From a virus, in IMG/VR virus record IMGVR_UViG_3300031576_000035, positions 1-64,000 of that record: a DNA stretch of 64,000 bases; one strand, 5' to 3'. The notes under the pieces are model-generated. The model worked only from the letters and a program-made list of their open reading frames with translations, did not search any database and was not told the origin of the DNA. Both the position numbers and the translations under genes were made by a program. Below are positions 40,517 to 50,258 of this stretch, piece after piece. Every line of letters starts with the position of its first letter. The first letter of the stretch is position 1.

Positions 40517-41946
40517 CCAAACGCCGCCACCTGCTTGACTGCCGCCGCCCGTTCCGCCATCACGCGGCGCACGGCCACCAGCCTGTGCTTGCGTTGGCGC
40601 GGCGTCTCGCGGTGAATCTGCTCCACGGACAGTACGTCGCCCGTGACTGTGACGAAATGCTCCCACGACGGCTTGCCGCCGACAACGGCCTGCGCTGCCG
40701 AGTAGCGCCGCGTACCCACGGCCTGGCGGCGTTTACGCTCCGTCGCTCGATCGAACCACTGTGCGTAAATCACCGGATCAGGCACCAGTTCTTTCGCGGC
40801 GTCAGCAAACGCTTCGGCCTTCACAGGACGGGGAGGCGGCGCCAAAATCGGGATCAAAAAACAGCGACAGTTTAGCGCAACACTGCCGTCCGCCTCAAGC
40901 GGCGGATGCGGCAGCTGATCGAACCCCAGTTGTCCCGGTCGCGGATGGCGGTAGTAGATCGTGCCGTGACGAGCCCGGTGCGCCGGCCGCGTGTGCTGAT
41001 CGAGCGTCGCGTGAATCTGGTAGCCCTCGACCATGTCGCCAAGTTTCTCGTGCTGCGCCATGCCGATGTCGTGCGCGACGCGAATCCCCTCAGTGCGGGC
41101 CAGGCGCCGGGCCGTCGAACGGACGTTATCCACGAGCGGCAACAGCGTCTGCTGCACCTGCTGCGGAGTGCGGCCAGCCGCGAAGCCGGACGCGATCACG
41201 TTGGCCAGCGTTGCCGGTTCCGCCAAGCTCGTCTGCTGTGCCAATCGCTCCGGCCAGGGCGAGCCAAACGGCGCGCCGAAGACGATGCGATTCACCTCAG
41301 CCATGTCCATCGGGAACACGAGGTCCTGGAGCAGCTTGCGCACCTCGTCCATGCCGAGCGTACTGGCCACTGGTTCGCCCGTCGAGGTACTCACCTGCGG
41401 ATCAAGGGGATGAAAAAAAGGGAGGCCAAAATCGAGGCGACGCGAGAAGACATCTAGCTTGAAGGAACCTGGCAGAATGGATGTGGGACCGAGTTCGGCA
41501 AAACGAAACTGGCCGTCATTCGGGTCTCGGGGGATTCCCAGGATGACGGAGCCAGCTTCGAGGGTAGGAGTCAGTCGCTCGCCGCGACCTTCACTCAATA
41601 ATACGCTGCCGCGCGGCCAGGATTTCACGGCGCTCGCCAAAAATCCTTGCGGCAACGTGCGCACAAGCGTCTGCACCACCTGGCGCCGCTGCCACAAGGC
41701 CAACTCATGCAGGCGGCGGTAGACCTCCTGAGCGACCTCACGCTGCCAGCCTCGCGTAGCCGCGAGGACCAGCCGATGCACGTCGTAGGCATTCTTGGTG
41801 GAGAGCGATTTGAGCAGTCGTCCCAGCGCTCGCCACCACTGACCGACGAAGCGATCCAGTGCGGCATCGGCGTCATCGGCCCGACAGAGCACCTCCGTTT
41901 GCCGGATGCTCGCATGTGCGGCCAGACGTGACGAGAGGCGATTCAT
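40495..41946 (-). CDS. Head morphogenesis protein (Mu gpF / SPP1 gp7-like)
   Basis: 483 aa. The diagnostic part is residues about 285-385: RRLARTEGIRVAHDIG, then ATLDQHTRPAHRARHGTIYY and ADGSVALNCRCFLIPIL, the classic gpF/gp7 domain with its NCRC end. These minor head proteins bind the portal and act in head assembly or DNA ejection. The start overlaps the upstream stop (ATGA) and has no good ribosome site. Its end overlaps the plus-strand gene by 22 bp. Confidence 0.85.
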   Translation of the reverse strand: MNRLSSRLAAHASIRQTEVLCRADDADAALDRFVGQWWRALGRLLKSLSTKNAYDVHRLVLAATRGWQREVAQEVYRRLHELALWQRRQVVQTLVRTLPQGFLASAVKSWPRGSVLLSEGRGERLTPTLEAGSVILGIPRDPNDGQFRFAELGPTSILPGSFKLDVFSRRLDFGLPFFHPLDPQVSTSTGEPVASTLGMDEVRKLLQDLVFPMDMAEVNRIVFGAPFGSPWPERLAQQTSLAEPATLANVIASGFAAGRTPQQVQQTLLPLVDNVRSTARRLARTEGIRVAHDIGMAQHEKLGDMVEGYQIHATLDQHTRPAHRARHGTIYYRHPRPGQLGFDQLPHPPLEADGSVALNCRCFLIPILAPPPRPVKAEAFADAAKELVPDPVIYAQWFDRATERKRRQAVGTRRYSAAQAVVGGKPSWEHFVTVTGDVLSVEQIHRETPRQRKHRLVAVRRVMAERAAAVKQVAAFGYVNHFS

Positions 41947-44918
41947 AGGGATGAGCGGACGAACATCCCCATCCGCTCCTTGATTTTGGCAGCCAGCGCA
42001 CCGTAAACGTGAGCGGCATTACCACTCAAGCTTTTGTATCCAAGTGCGGTAGCGATTGAGGCTGCTCCTGTCGGAGTGTCGATGTCCATCATCAGCTTGG
42101 AAAAGTAGTCGTCTACCCGTTTTTCGTGCTTTGCCAGATTCTTCGCCGATGAATCTCGGCGCAGATCCGCTATGAGGCTGTCACCCAGCCCCTTGATCGC
42201 CGCCGCATGTTCTGCCACATTGCCATTGCGAGGCGGCCGTGTGGGAATTACTGGCGGCGTCGCAGGCTTCTCCTCTTGCCGAGGCGTCTTCGCCTTTGTC
42301 GCCTTGGGTTGGGAAGGCAAAGGTTTGGACGGATCCCGCCATTGCAGATAGCCGTGCAGCCCTCGCGGCAATCCAGTCACCATTTCGGCACTGCGAGCCT
42401 CAACATGCGGATCGTTGACGATTTGCAAAACCAAAGCATCGTCGTGCTTCATCCACTTGACAAGGAGCTGGTGCGCCTGGAGTATTGACACTTCTGGATG
42501 ATCCTTCCGGATCTCGTCCACCAAATCAGGCACCTTGACTGGGATGCTCTTGCGCCGAAGTTGCTGATACGCCATGCGGGCCGTATCGAACACGGCCGCC
42601 TCGTCCCCAGTAAAAGGTTCAGGCGGCGGCAATGTGTCTTGCCAGGCTATAGCCCCGGTGTGGCTAACGAATTTCGGCGGTGTCATCGGCTGTGTCTCCT
42701 TGGGTTTGGGTTTGTCCTCCACCTTATGAGACGCTTGTCGCACTGCTTTCTTTCGCGCAATCTTCGGACACGGTACAACTTTTCCGTCCGCGAAGCACAT
42801 ACGCCGCTTCTTCCCGCTCTTTAGCGTGATCTCCTTCATCCCGCTGAAACCTGCCTCCATGAGGGCCTCAGCCAGCGTTTGCGTCTGCATGCCCGCCATG
42901 ATCTCGTGAGCGATCTGATCCGGCGCCGGCACTTCGCCGACGTCCAGCGACCGCAGCATCCTTGCCACCTTCGACGCCAGCACGCGCACGCTCCACGTCT
43001 TGCCCTGGCTCTCGATGGCCTCAATCGACTCCATCGCCCTGGCGCGCACGGCACGTTTGACAAGATCCGCCGTAATGGCCTTGATCTTGGCCTTCGGCTT
43101 CGTGTGCGCCGCAGGATCCAGGTTCAACTGGCGCACCACGTCGTCGAGTACCTTCGGGTTCTTCTTGGCCGCATGCGCGATGTCCTTACCCAGTTGTTCG
43201 GCGCCAGCTGGCGACATCTGCGCCTCGCCCTTGACAAAGGCTGCCACACGCTCCGGCGCCGATGCGGCTCCAGCAGCCTGTGCTTCCTTCTTGGCCTTGC
43301 GCTTGGTGATGAGTTTCTTGGCCAGTTTCACGCCTTGGATAACGCCATGCGCCGCCAACGTCGTACCCGCCTTGGCGACGGTCGCGGCGTTGATCGGCCC
43401 GCCGACGCCAACATCCACGCCCGCCGTCTGCTGGCCGAACGTCTCGGCCGATCCTGTATGTCCCGTTGCCCAGTTTTGCACCAGCGCCGCAACGGCATTC
43501 GCCGCCCAGCCAGGTGCATTGAGAACGGCCGTAAGCACGCCACGCACCGTGGCCGATTTCGCCGTGGCTGCCTTGGCCTCGATCTTCGCCCTGGCCTTCT
43601 CGCCCAAACTGGCCACCGTAGCCTTGGCTTTACTAACCGCCGCTGCTGCGGCCTTGGCCTTCTGCGCAATCGACGCAGATGCCGTGGCGGCCTTGCCCTT
43701 TTCCTTTGGCGCCTGCTCCCCCTGTGCTGGCGCCGCCTGCTTGTCCTTCGGTGCCGGCTTCTTCTGCGGCTGCGGCTTCTGCTGGGGTTGCGCAGGTGTC
43801 TCTTCCTTGGGTGGCGGCGCTGCCGGTTGCCCCATGCCTGTGCCCTTTTGCGACGCGGCCAAGCGAGCATTCATAGACGCCTGTTGTGCCGACGCTGCTT
43901 GCATGGCTCGCTGCGCTGCGGCCAATTGCTGCTGCTCGCCCTTCGACAAAGCGGTACGCTTACCCTTGACTAACTTGTAGCGATGACCACTCTTGTCCCT
44001 GAAGATGCCCGTCTTGCCTTTCTCGCCGGCCTCCTGAAGCGACTCGCCCGCGATCAGTTTTCCGAGGGATCCCGTTGCCGCGTCCACGGACGGTTTGCCG
44101 AACTTCAGCATCATCTCACGTGCATCATCAGTGGAAAGCGTCTTCAGCTTCTTGACGAGCATGTACGCCTTGACCGCAGCAACCGCAGCGACCGCAGACA
44201 AAACGCGGGTACTCACCGGCACGCCCGACGAGGTCAGCGGATCATGCGCCGCGATCGCCTTGCCCAGGATCGAGTTGTGGACATACTGCTCCATCTGGGC
44301 ATGCGCCGCCTCCGGCAACTCCGTGCGCAACTTGTCGAACTGCTCCTTGGCAATCTTCCCCGTAGCCTTGGCCATGCCCTTCAGGCCAAGTTTCTTGGCT
44401 TTGGCGAACAGTTCGCGTCCCTTCTGGAACACGGTCTTCTTGGCCGGCGATGCACTCTGTCCGCGTGCCACCCGCTCAGCGTCGGCCTTTTTCTCGGCCT
44501 GGCTTTGCTTCTGTCGCGCAGCGATCGCTCGCGCCCGAGCCCTGGCTCGCGCCTTCTTACCCTTCTTGCGATTGCCGCCTGACGGCGCCGTTGGCTGCCC
44601 GCCGCCACCACAGGGGATGCGCTTGCCTGTCTGGTCGTCCCAGCATATCGTTCGCCCCGCAGAATCCTTCTCGGTCCCCTCGGTGAACTTCGAGTCGGCG
44701 GCACAACCGCCGCTGGCCGCACACTGCGCCTTCGTCAATCCCTGACGCTTACAGTGAGCGCACTCACATGCCTCCTCCATGACAGCCCGCTGTTGCCGCT
44801 TACGCAAGGCCAGTACCAGTTGCTCCTCGCTGGGCAAGGTGCGCGACACACCCGCCTCCTGGCAGAGAGCCCACATCGAGTATCGCAGCCGCTGTGCCGC
44901 TTGCTGGAGAACGTCCAT
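41943..44918 (-). CDS. Giant Lys/Ala-rich internal head protein
   Basis: 991 aa, the longest gene here. AAGGATGATC precedes the ATG. Order: Cys-rich start (CECAHC, CWDDQTGKRIPCGGG), an extremely basic Lys/Arg/Ala segment (KARARARARAIAARQ), long Ala/Lys/Gln helices with Pro-rich linkers, a second Cys motif (RRMCFADGKVVPCPK) near residue 710, and a helical end. It is encoded between portal-associated and morphogenesis genes. The composition suggests an internal or ejected DNA-binding virion protein. No enzyme motif is seen. Confidence 0.62.
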   Translation of the reverse strand: MDVLQQAAQRLRYSMWALCQEAGVSRTLPSEEQLVLALRKRQQRAVMEEACECAHCKRQGLTKAQCAASGGCAADSKFTEGTEKDSAGRTICWDDQTGKRIPCGGGGQPTAPSGGNRKKGKKARARARARAIAARQKQSQAEKKADAERVARGQSASPAKKTVFQKGRELFAKAKKLGLKGMAKATGKIAKEQFDKLRTELPEAAHAQMEQYVHNSILGKAIAAHDPLTSSGVPVSTRVLSAVAAVAAVKAYMLVKKLKTLSTDDAREMMLKFGKPSVDAATGSLGKLIAGESLQEAGEKGKTGIFRDKSGHRYKLVKGKRTALSKGEQQQLAAAQRAMQAASAQQASMNARLAASQKGTGMGQPAAPPPKEETPAQPQQKPQPQKKPAPKDKQAAPAQGEQAPKEKGKAATASASIAQKAKAAAAAVSKAKATVASLGEKARAKIEAKAATAKSATVRGVLTAVLNAPGWAANAVAALVQNWATGHTGSAETFGQQTAGVDVGVGGPINAATVAKAGTTLAAHGVIQGVKLAKKLITKRKAKKEAQAAGAASAPERVAAFVKGEAQMSPAGAEQLGKDIAHAAKKNPKVLDDVVRQLNLDPAAHTKPKAKIKAITADLVKRAVRARAMESIEAIESQGKTWSVRVLASKVARMLRSLDVGEVPAPDQIAHEIMAGMQTQTLAEALMEAGFSGMKEITLKSGKKRRMCFADGKVVPCPKIARKKAVRQASHKVEDKPKPKETQPMTPPKFVSHTGAIAWQDTLPPPEPFTGDEAAVFDTARMAYQQLRRKSIPVKVPDLVDEIRKDHPEVSILQAHQLLVKWMKHDDALVLQIVNDPHVEARSAEMVTGLPRGLHGYLQWRDPSKPLPSQPKATKAKTPRQEEKPATPPVIPTRPPRNGNVAEHAAAIKGLGDSLIADLRRDSSAKNLAKHEKRVDDYFSKLMMDIDTPTGAASIATALGYKSLSGNAAHVYGALAAKIKERMGMFVRSSL

Positions 44919-44924
44919 GCTTGA

Positions 44925-45716
44925 TCATCCTTGATGCGCCTGATAGGCGTCGTGCGCCTTTTTCCACAGTCCCTCGCTCTTGGCATCCTGGCGGCGCGTA
45001 TGCGCCAGTACCGCTTTCAGAGCCGGCGTGATTTGCTTGCCCTGCTTCTTGTAACTGTCCGCCAACTTTTCCAGAGATTGTTTCTTTGCAGCCCAGTTGC
45101 GCATGTTGTCCATCGACGCTGTCAGGTTCTTCTTCAGAGTTTCCCCGTGCGCTTTTTTGGTATTAGCGTGATCCGCCTTGGCCTTGTTGTTCGCCTGAAA
45201 ATGCTTCAGAACGTTGGCGTGCGCCTTTTCTACCCCTTTTATCGCTTGCTTCTGCGCTCGTACCAGATGGCCAGGAATTGGCGCGCCTTCGCCCTGCTTG
45301 GATGGCACGGCATGAATCTGCTGCTGAATCGCAGTCAACTTTTGCTTGGCCGCCTGGTGTGCTTGCTGAGCTGTCGCCATCTTTTGTCCAGTCTGCTGTA
45401 CCCTGACAGCAGACTGCCTGATTTTGGGTGGCAGAGTCGCACCTGGACTCGCGGGAGTTGCAGCCGCCTTCGCCTGAGTCGGCGCAGCTGCCTTCGGCGT
45501 CTTGGCTTTCGTCTGAGTTTTTGCCCCACCAACCCCCCCGGTTGGCTTCGCAGTGTCTCCACCACCGCAGGAGATGCGCTTGCCCGTGGTGTCATCAGTA
45601 CACCACTTATGACCGCGCTTGTCCGTGCCGGTCTTCTCCAGCAGTTCCAGTTCCCTCTCGGGGAAGACGCCATCCGCTTTCTTCCCAAGGCGCCGCAGTG
45701 ATTCAAGCAGTCTCAT
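44925..45716 (-). CDS. Lys/Ala/Gln-rich helical head protein
   Basis: 263 aa from the ATG at 45716 (GGGGTGAC upstream). N-terminal CTDDTTGKRISCGGG module closely matches the one in the 991-aa neighbour. The rest is long basic coiled coil (QAKAAATP...QQAHQAAKQKLTAIQQQ). Probably another internal virion protein. Its end lies 6 bp before the giant gene. Confidence 0.6.
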   Translation of the reverse strand: MRLLESLRRLGKKADGVFPERELELLEKTGTDKRGHKWCTDDTTGKRISCGGGDTAKPTGGVGGAKTQTKAKTPKAAAPTQAKAAATPASPGATLPPKIRQSAVRVQQTGQKMATAQQAHQAAKQKLTAIQQQIHAVPSKQGEGAPIPGHLVRAQKQAIKGVEKAHANVLKHFQANNKAKADHANTKKAHGETLKKNLTASMDNMRNWAAKKQSLEKLADSYKKQGKQITPALKAVLAHTRRQDAKSEGLWKKAHDAYQAHQG

Positions 45717-45720
45717 GTTG

Positions 45721-45933
45721 TCACCCCACACTTCGGCCGATGTAGTCGCCATTCCTCGCAACCACAGTGGCGTCATCCACCAGGTACGCCATGCGAACTA
45801 TCACGAAGCCGCAATTGCGGCACGGATGCACCAGTTTCGCGAAGAGCGGCCGGAAACACACCACCCCGCACGGGCAAAGGTAGGTGCGGCACTTGCCATG
45901 ATCGACGTTCCGTTTGCGGGGATGCGGCTTCAT
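45721..45933 (-). CDS. Small zinc-ribbon protein downstream of the portal
   Basis: 70 aa from the ATG at 45933. Two CxxC-like pairs (CPCGVVC and CRNC) suggest a zinc ribbon. Begins five bases after the portal stop. Function unknown. Confidence 0.58.
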   Translation of the reverse strand: MKPHPRKRNVDHGKCRTYLCPCGVVCFRPLFAKLVHPCRNCGFVIVRMAYLVDDATVVARNGDYIGRSVG

Positions 45934-45937
45934 GAGA

Positions 45938-47761
45938 TCAGACCCTGACAAATCCAGATTCCAACAGCCACTCCTCCATGACCGCCACGGCAGCCGTGCC
46001 GACATCAGGGGGGAGATCCGCTTGCAACCCCTCGAGCATTTCCTGCACACTCTCTGGTGCTGGCAAACCCATGTCCGGCGGCGCACCCGCCGCGTCTTCG
46101 GCTCCCTGATCAGGAGGTGGCGGTTCGCCGAAGTCCTGGCCACCACCGCCACCCATGCCAGGGAATCCCAGATCGCCTAAACCCTGGCCAGCGCCGCCGC
46201 CCGTGCGGTCCTTGTGCTCCTCGATGTTTTGCTGCTCGCGGTCGTAGTCCAACGTCTCTTGCTGCGTCCACGTCTGCGGGCTCAGGATACCCGCCATCGA
46301 CAGTACCTGATTCTTCTGTGCCTCCTGCAACTTGTCCCTGACGACGAGCGACGGTCCTTCGGCCTGGATCTCCACCTCGCGGAGCACCTCACGCGGCAAG
46401 CGACCAGCGACCACGGCATTGCGCAGCACCCGCCACATGACCCCCACCAGACGCCCGCCGCGCGACGAGCGGTACACGCCGCCGCCAAACAACTGCCCCA
46501 GGTACGCCTGAATCCGCTCCATCAGCTTGACGAACGGCGATTCAGCTACGAGCGTCGATGCATAATTGGCTCCACCCGAGTCCGCCGTAAGCATGTATTC
46601 AGGCATGCCAAGCCGCGAGGCAATCGCCCGCAGTTCCGCCTTCAAGATCTCGACGAACGCGCCAGCGTTCACGGCGCCAGCCGGGAACTCGTAATCAGTC
46701 CCTTCCGGTATGTCCACGATCGAGCCAGGCTGCAATTGCGTGAAGCGCTGTTGGCGGCCTGTCGCCGGCGCCGAGTAAGAGAAATCCATCTGCGCGTCGG
46801 CGAACTGCTGAACGGCCTGGACGCTGTACTGCTTGTGCTTGCGGATCAGCGCGAACGTCGATTGCACGTTCGCCATCAGCGTCATGTTGCGCAGAAGCTT
46901 CTCGGCCCGATCCAGATTCTTGCGCACCGGGAACATCGTCGGCAGGCCGCGTTTGGCCGTGGCATCGACGTTGAATTTGATATGCACCATATCCGCGACC
47001 GAGACTCGGTCGCGCGCCATCATCGTCTCGGGGTCATCAACCACCCAGTAGGCCAGCACATTCTGGACGTCGTTCTTCGGCGTCTCCACGCCGAACAGGT
47101 AGTCGCGATCCGTGTGTGGCTGGCCTGGCGGCACGCGGACATGCTCCGGCTGTACCCAACGAACCAACGTCTCGCCACTGGGTTGTGGGAACAGGCGGAT
47201 GAACGCCTCGCCGTCCCGGTCGGCCCGGCGCACACTTTCCTGCTCCACCGCTGACCAGTTCGACGAGTCGAGGAACTCGTCGAGCACGTCCTGCACCGCC
47301 TGGCAGAGCGGGTTCTTGGTCGAGCCCTTCTCGTTGCCAGGCGTGCTCGGGTCATCGCGGCGCAAGACGGCGCGGTAGGTGAACCCCTTGCCTGTCAGGT
47401 AGGAGACGCGGTTCTCGATGGCGTTGATGGCGAACTCGTTGTTCACGCAGATCCGCCGCGACTGGTCGCGGATCCACTTCAGGCCATACTCATTGAGATA
47501 GACCGGGAGAACTTCGCCGCGTTTACGGTCGTCGATGTTCCAGGGGACGTTTTGATCCGCGCCAAGCGGCAGCCAGAACTCGTTAGCGTCGAAGAACTGG
47601 TCGCGAGGATCAACCATCTGATCCAGGAACACCGTCTGCGATTCGAGGACGCGCTTCTGGAGGGTCAGGCGCTGGCGTTCGACACCCTCACGCAACTGCT
47701 CGAGCGATTCCGTGACGGGAACCGTCTTCGCCGTGCCATTGCCGTTCGCCGCGCCATCCAT
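45938..47761 (-). CDS. Portal protein
   Basis: 607 aa from the ATG at 47761 (AAGGACAACC upstream). Conserved layout of phage portals: a helical N-terminus; wing domain with RRADRDGEAFIRLFP and WVQPEHVRVPPG; VADMVHIKFNVDATAKRGLPTMFPVRKNLDRAEKLL; and the crown/stem region ASRLGMPEYMLTADSGGANYASTLVAESPFVKLM, a strong portal signature. A Gly/Pro-rich C-terminus carries an acidic tail. Follows the fibre-like genes and leads into internal head proteins. Confidence 0.9.
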   Translation of the reverse strand: MDGAANGNGTAKTVPVTESLEQLREGVERQRLTLQKRVLESQTVFLDQMVDPRDQFFDANEFWLPLGADQNVPWNIDDRKRGEVLPVYLNEYGLKWIRDQSRRICVNNEFAINAIENRVSYLTGKGFTYRAVLRRDDPSTPGNEKGSTKNPLCQAVQDVLDEFLDSSNWSAVEQESVRRADRDGEAFIRLFPQPSGETLVRWVQPEHVRVPPGQPHTDRDYLFGVETPKNDVQNVLAYWVVDDPETMMARDRVSVADMVHIKFNVDATAKRGLPTMFPVRKNLDRAEKLLRNMTLMANVQSTFALIRKHKQYSVQAVQQFADAQMDFSYSAPATGRQQRFTQLQPGSIVDIPEGTDYEFPAGAVNAGAFVEILKAELRAIASRLGMPEYMLTADSGGANYASTLVAESPFVKLMERIQAYLGQLFGGGVYRSSRGGRLVGVMWRVLRNAVVAGRLPREVLREVEIQAEGPSLVVRDKLQEAQKNQVLSMAGILSPQTWTQQETLDYDREQQNIEEHKDRTGGGAGQGLGDLGFPGMGGGGGQDFGEPPPPDQGAEDAAGAPPDMGLPAPESVQEMLEGLQADLPPDVGTAAVAVMEEWLLESGFVRV

Positions 47762-47788
47762 GACGGGTTGTCCTTTCACCCCTCAACG

Positions 47789-47917
47789 TCATTGACCGAC
47801 ACCCAACAGCGACCTGGAACTGCCGGACGCCGATGGTTCAACATCGCTGGAGTTGCCCACGTCGCAGAAGCCCAACTGAATCGGTGCCAACCCCGGAACC
47901 GTCCACGCAAAGAACAT
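47789..47917 (-). CDS. 42-aa small protein before the portal
   Basis: Starts at 47917 with a strong GGGGAGGCAACC site. MFFAWTVPGLAPIQLGFCDVG is hydrophobic; the rest is Ser/Gly-rich. It ends 27 bp before the portal start and is too short for standard gene calls. Real by ribosome site; function unknown. Confidence 0.5.
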   Translation of the reverse strand: MFFAWTVPGLAPIQLGFCDVGNSSDVEPSASGSSRSLLGVGQ

Positions 47918-47928
47918 GGTTGCCTCCC

Positions 47929-48552
47929 CTACGGTTGCGGCACCAGACCAACGAACGTGTCACGCGCACCACTGCCCGCAAACCGCAACATTACCGTGGT
48001 CGCGTTCAGGTCGCCAGCTGCCAAGCTGATCAGGTAAATGCCGTTGCTTAACTCCGTCGCTGAGTTGGCGCACGCTGCAAACGCGGCCCCATCCAGCGAG
48101 CGCGTCGCCGTGATCGTCAAGCCGGTCTTGGGTGTGCCGGTGGAGTCCACCATGAGGAACGGAAACGCTGCCAATGCGGTGTTCTTCTTGACCTTGAGGT
48201 TGTCCGTAATAGCCTTGATGGCGACAAGGAACGTATCCCACGGACTGACGACCGTGCTCATGTCGATGAACACATCACACCACTCGGCCCCGGCCACATC
48301 CGAGAACAGGACACTGATCTTGTCGCCATTCATCTCGGCAGCCGACAGGTCGACCTTGATCCGCTTGGTAAAGTCCGCATCCACTACCGGCAAGGTGGCG
48401 ATATTCGCCGGCGCAGCGTCGTCAATGGCCACCTTCACATCACCGGCAGCCAGCGTCGGGCTTGCCTGGAACACCGTGGTATCGCCACGAGACACCAACC
48501 CCCAGTAAAAGGTGTAGGCCGTGTTCTTCTGTGGCGGAACATTGCTTGCCAT
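47929..48552 (-). CDS. Beta-rich virion protein
   Basis: 207 aa from the ATG at 48552 (GGGGAATTTTG upstream). Beta-sandwich segments (YTFYWGLVSRGDTTVFQASPT; KTGLTITATRSLDGAAF; NGIYLISLAAGDLNATT) of the style seen in phage baseplate or fibre-linking proteins. The stop of the LamG gene overlaps its start by one base. Probably part of the receptor-binding apparatus. Confidence 0.6.
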   Translation of the reverse strand: MASNVPPQKNTAYTFYWGLVSRGDTTVFQASPTLAAGDVKVAIDDAAPANIATLPVVDADFTKRIKVDLSAAEMNGDKISVLFSDVAGAEWCDVFIDMSTVVSPWDTFLVAIKAITDNLKVKKNTALAAFPFLMVDSTGTPKTGLTITATRSLDGAAFAACANSATELSNGIYLISLAAGDLNATTVMLRFAGSGARDTFVGLVPQP

Positions 48553-49484
48553 CAAAATTCCCCATCAAAGAGATACGCTGTCGCGCCAACAGCATCCAGG
48601 TGGCGCTTGCCGCCGCCTCCGGGCGGCTTCGGCGGCTTGACTACCTTGGGCGAAACCAGGCGCAACACTCTGACTGGCAACTGCGTAATCCGCGTGGCCG
48701 CGTCGCTCGGATCAACCAGCGTACGCACCGGCAACTGCGTAATCCGCGTGGCCGCGTCGCTCGGATCAACCAGCGTGCGCACCGGCAACTGCGTAATCCG
48801 CGTGGCAATCGGCGGGGTCAGGCTGACGCGCCGGCGTGTCGTTGAGATCACCGGAGCATGTGCCGAGGCCGTGGGTGCGTTGATTAGCGTGAGATTGCGA
48901 CCGCCCTTGAGGTCGATTTCCGGGCTGAAGGTACCCCTGACGGGCCAGTAACCCGTCAGGGAAGCAGGCCGGATCACCAAGGGTATAACACCCTTTCCCA
49001 AGGCAGCAATTTCCGCAGCATCGAGAGCCACGTTCCAGGTCGCCATCTCGGCAATATCACCATTAACGTAATCTGAATATCCTTTTCCTATATTAAGAGT
49101 GCCGCCAACGTCAAAGGTATTTCCTGAAGCAACCGTGCCCGCCTCGACGCCATCCTTGTAGACGTAGATAGTGCCGCCCGAATGCCTCCAGGCGATATGC
49201 ACCCAAGCATCATTGGTGTAGGTAAAACCTACCTGATCCACCGTGAGATCGTAATTGAAAGCCCAGATCTTGTCACCGGCCGACGCCGGATTGCCGCGAT
49301 ATAAACCCAGATAGCCACCCGAGTCGGCCATGATCCCAGGCAGATCATAAACCAGGAGATCCGTACCAGCCGTACCGGTGGGCTTGTGCCAGCAGCAGAA
49401 AGTGGCTGCGGAGTTAGTCAAGAAGGTACTGACAGCCACTCCGGAAGACAGATACTGATTAGTACCATTAAAGAGTCTGGCCAT
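48552..49484 (-). CDS. LamG-like (concanavalin-fold) adhesin with C-terminal repeats
   Basis: 310 aa with AAGGAGACTTGATCG upstream. Residues 1-165 form a LamG/pentraxin-type sandwich: FNGTNQYLSSG, then FTYTNDAWVHIAWRHSGGTIYVYKDG and GDIAEMATWNVALDAAEI. Residues 225-285 hold three 18-residue repeats (ATRITQLPVRTLVDPSDA). A Pro/Gly-rich C-terminus follows. Likely binds surface glycans of the host. Confidence 0.78.
   Translation of the reverse strand: MARLFNGTNQYLSSGVAVSTFLTNSAATFCCWHKPTGTAGTDLLVYDLPGIMADSGGYLGLYRGNPASAGDKIWAFNYDLTVDQVGFTYTNDAWVHIAWRHSGGTIYVYKDGVEAGTVASGNTFDVGGTLNIGKGYSDYVNGDIAEMATWNVALDAAEIAALGKGVIPLVIRPASLTGYWPVRGTFSPEIDLKGGRNLTLINAPTASAHAPVISTTRRRVSLTPPIATRITQLPVRTLVDPSDAATRITQLPVRTLVDPSDAATRITQLPVRVLRLVSPKVVKPPKPPGGGGKRHLDAVGATAYLFDGEF
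48676..48805. repeat. 54-bp tandem repeats in the adhesin gene
   Basis: Three copies starting at 48676, 48730 and 48784, the first two differing at one site and the last truncated. They encode the 18-residue repeats of the adhesin and are likely prone to slippage, changing the stalk length. Confidence 0.85.
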
Positions 49485-49487
49485 CGA

Positions 49488-49982
49488 TCAAGTCTCCTTG
49501 ATCTCGATAGCCATCACTTCGGCATCGCCCGCCATTGTGTCCCCGGCCGCGTCCGCGTCACGGTAAAGCTTGAGCCGGAACGCCTCGCCCACAGCAATGC
49601 TATCCATCTGCGCACCGGCCGTGAACGCCACACTGGCGATATCAATATTGCCGCTGGTGCCAGACGCCGTGGCCGTCACCGTGTTGGCCGTGGCAAAGCC
49701 ATCGGCGTCCAGATCCTGTTGTCCCTCGCCAATCCGTTCGATGGCCACACCCCAGATCACATCGCCACTGGTCGCCGACGTGGCCGCCCAGTGGATGTAC
49801 ACCGTCAGGCCACCGCCGGCGTACAGGCGTGGCAGCACGCACTCGAACAGCGCCGACTCATCGGCAGCAGCATCAAAGTCCAGCACGGGATGAGCATTGC
49901 GGACATCCATCGTGGCGTAACTGCTGGCCGGCGGCGTCGAATCCATTGCCGACAGGGTAAGTAGCGTATTCCCACTCGCCAT
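49488..49982 (-). CDS. Virion surface-type protein
   Basis: 164 aa, Ala/Thr/Ser-rich beta protein (LYAGGGLTVYIHWAATSATSGDVIW; EAFRLKLYRDADAAGDTM). GGGGGCCTGATC precedes the ATG. Characteristic of phage capsid- or fibre-associated beta sandwiches. No named family. Confidence 0.6.
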   Translation of the reverse strand: MASGNTLLTLSAMDSTPPASSYATMDVRNAHPVLDFDAAADESALFECVLPRLYAGGGLTVYIHWAATSATSGDVIWGVAIERIGEGQQDLDADGFATANTVTATASGTSGNIDIASVAFTAGAQMDSIAVGEAFRLKLYRDADAAGDTMAGDAEVMAIEIKET

Positions 49983-49984
49983 GA

Positions 49985-50245
49985 TCAGGCCCCCGTAATC
50001 CAGCGTTTCTGAATGACCATTTGCAGCAATCGGGCTTTCTGTGCCGACGTCAGGTTGTTCCTGGCGGCAATGGGCAACGCCAGGTTGTACGAAACCGCGT
50101 TGGTGTTGGCCCAGTCATCGGCCGCGTCGATGGCAGCCCGGACATCGGCCTTCGCCAGTCCGGACAGCGCCTCGCGGGCCGCAGCCAGATCCTGCATGAG
50201 GGCCGTCCACACCGCAATCCGATCAGCGTTACTCAGAACCGCCAT
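49985..50245 (-). CDS. Small helical virion-region protein
   Basis: 86 aa from the ATG at 50245 (AGGGGATGGATC upstream). Helical (DRIAVWTALMQDLAAAREALSGLAKADVRAAI), with a WITGA end. Such proteins accompany fibre genes in related phages; function unknown. Confidence 0.6.
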   Translation of the reverse strand: MAVLSNADRIAVWTALMQDLAAAREALSGLAKADVRAAIDAADDWANTNAVSYNLALPIAARNNLTSAQKARLLQMVIQKRWITGA

Positions 50246-50258
50246 GATCCATCCCCTC

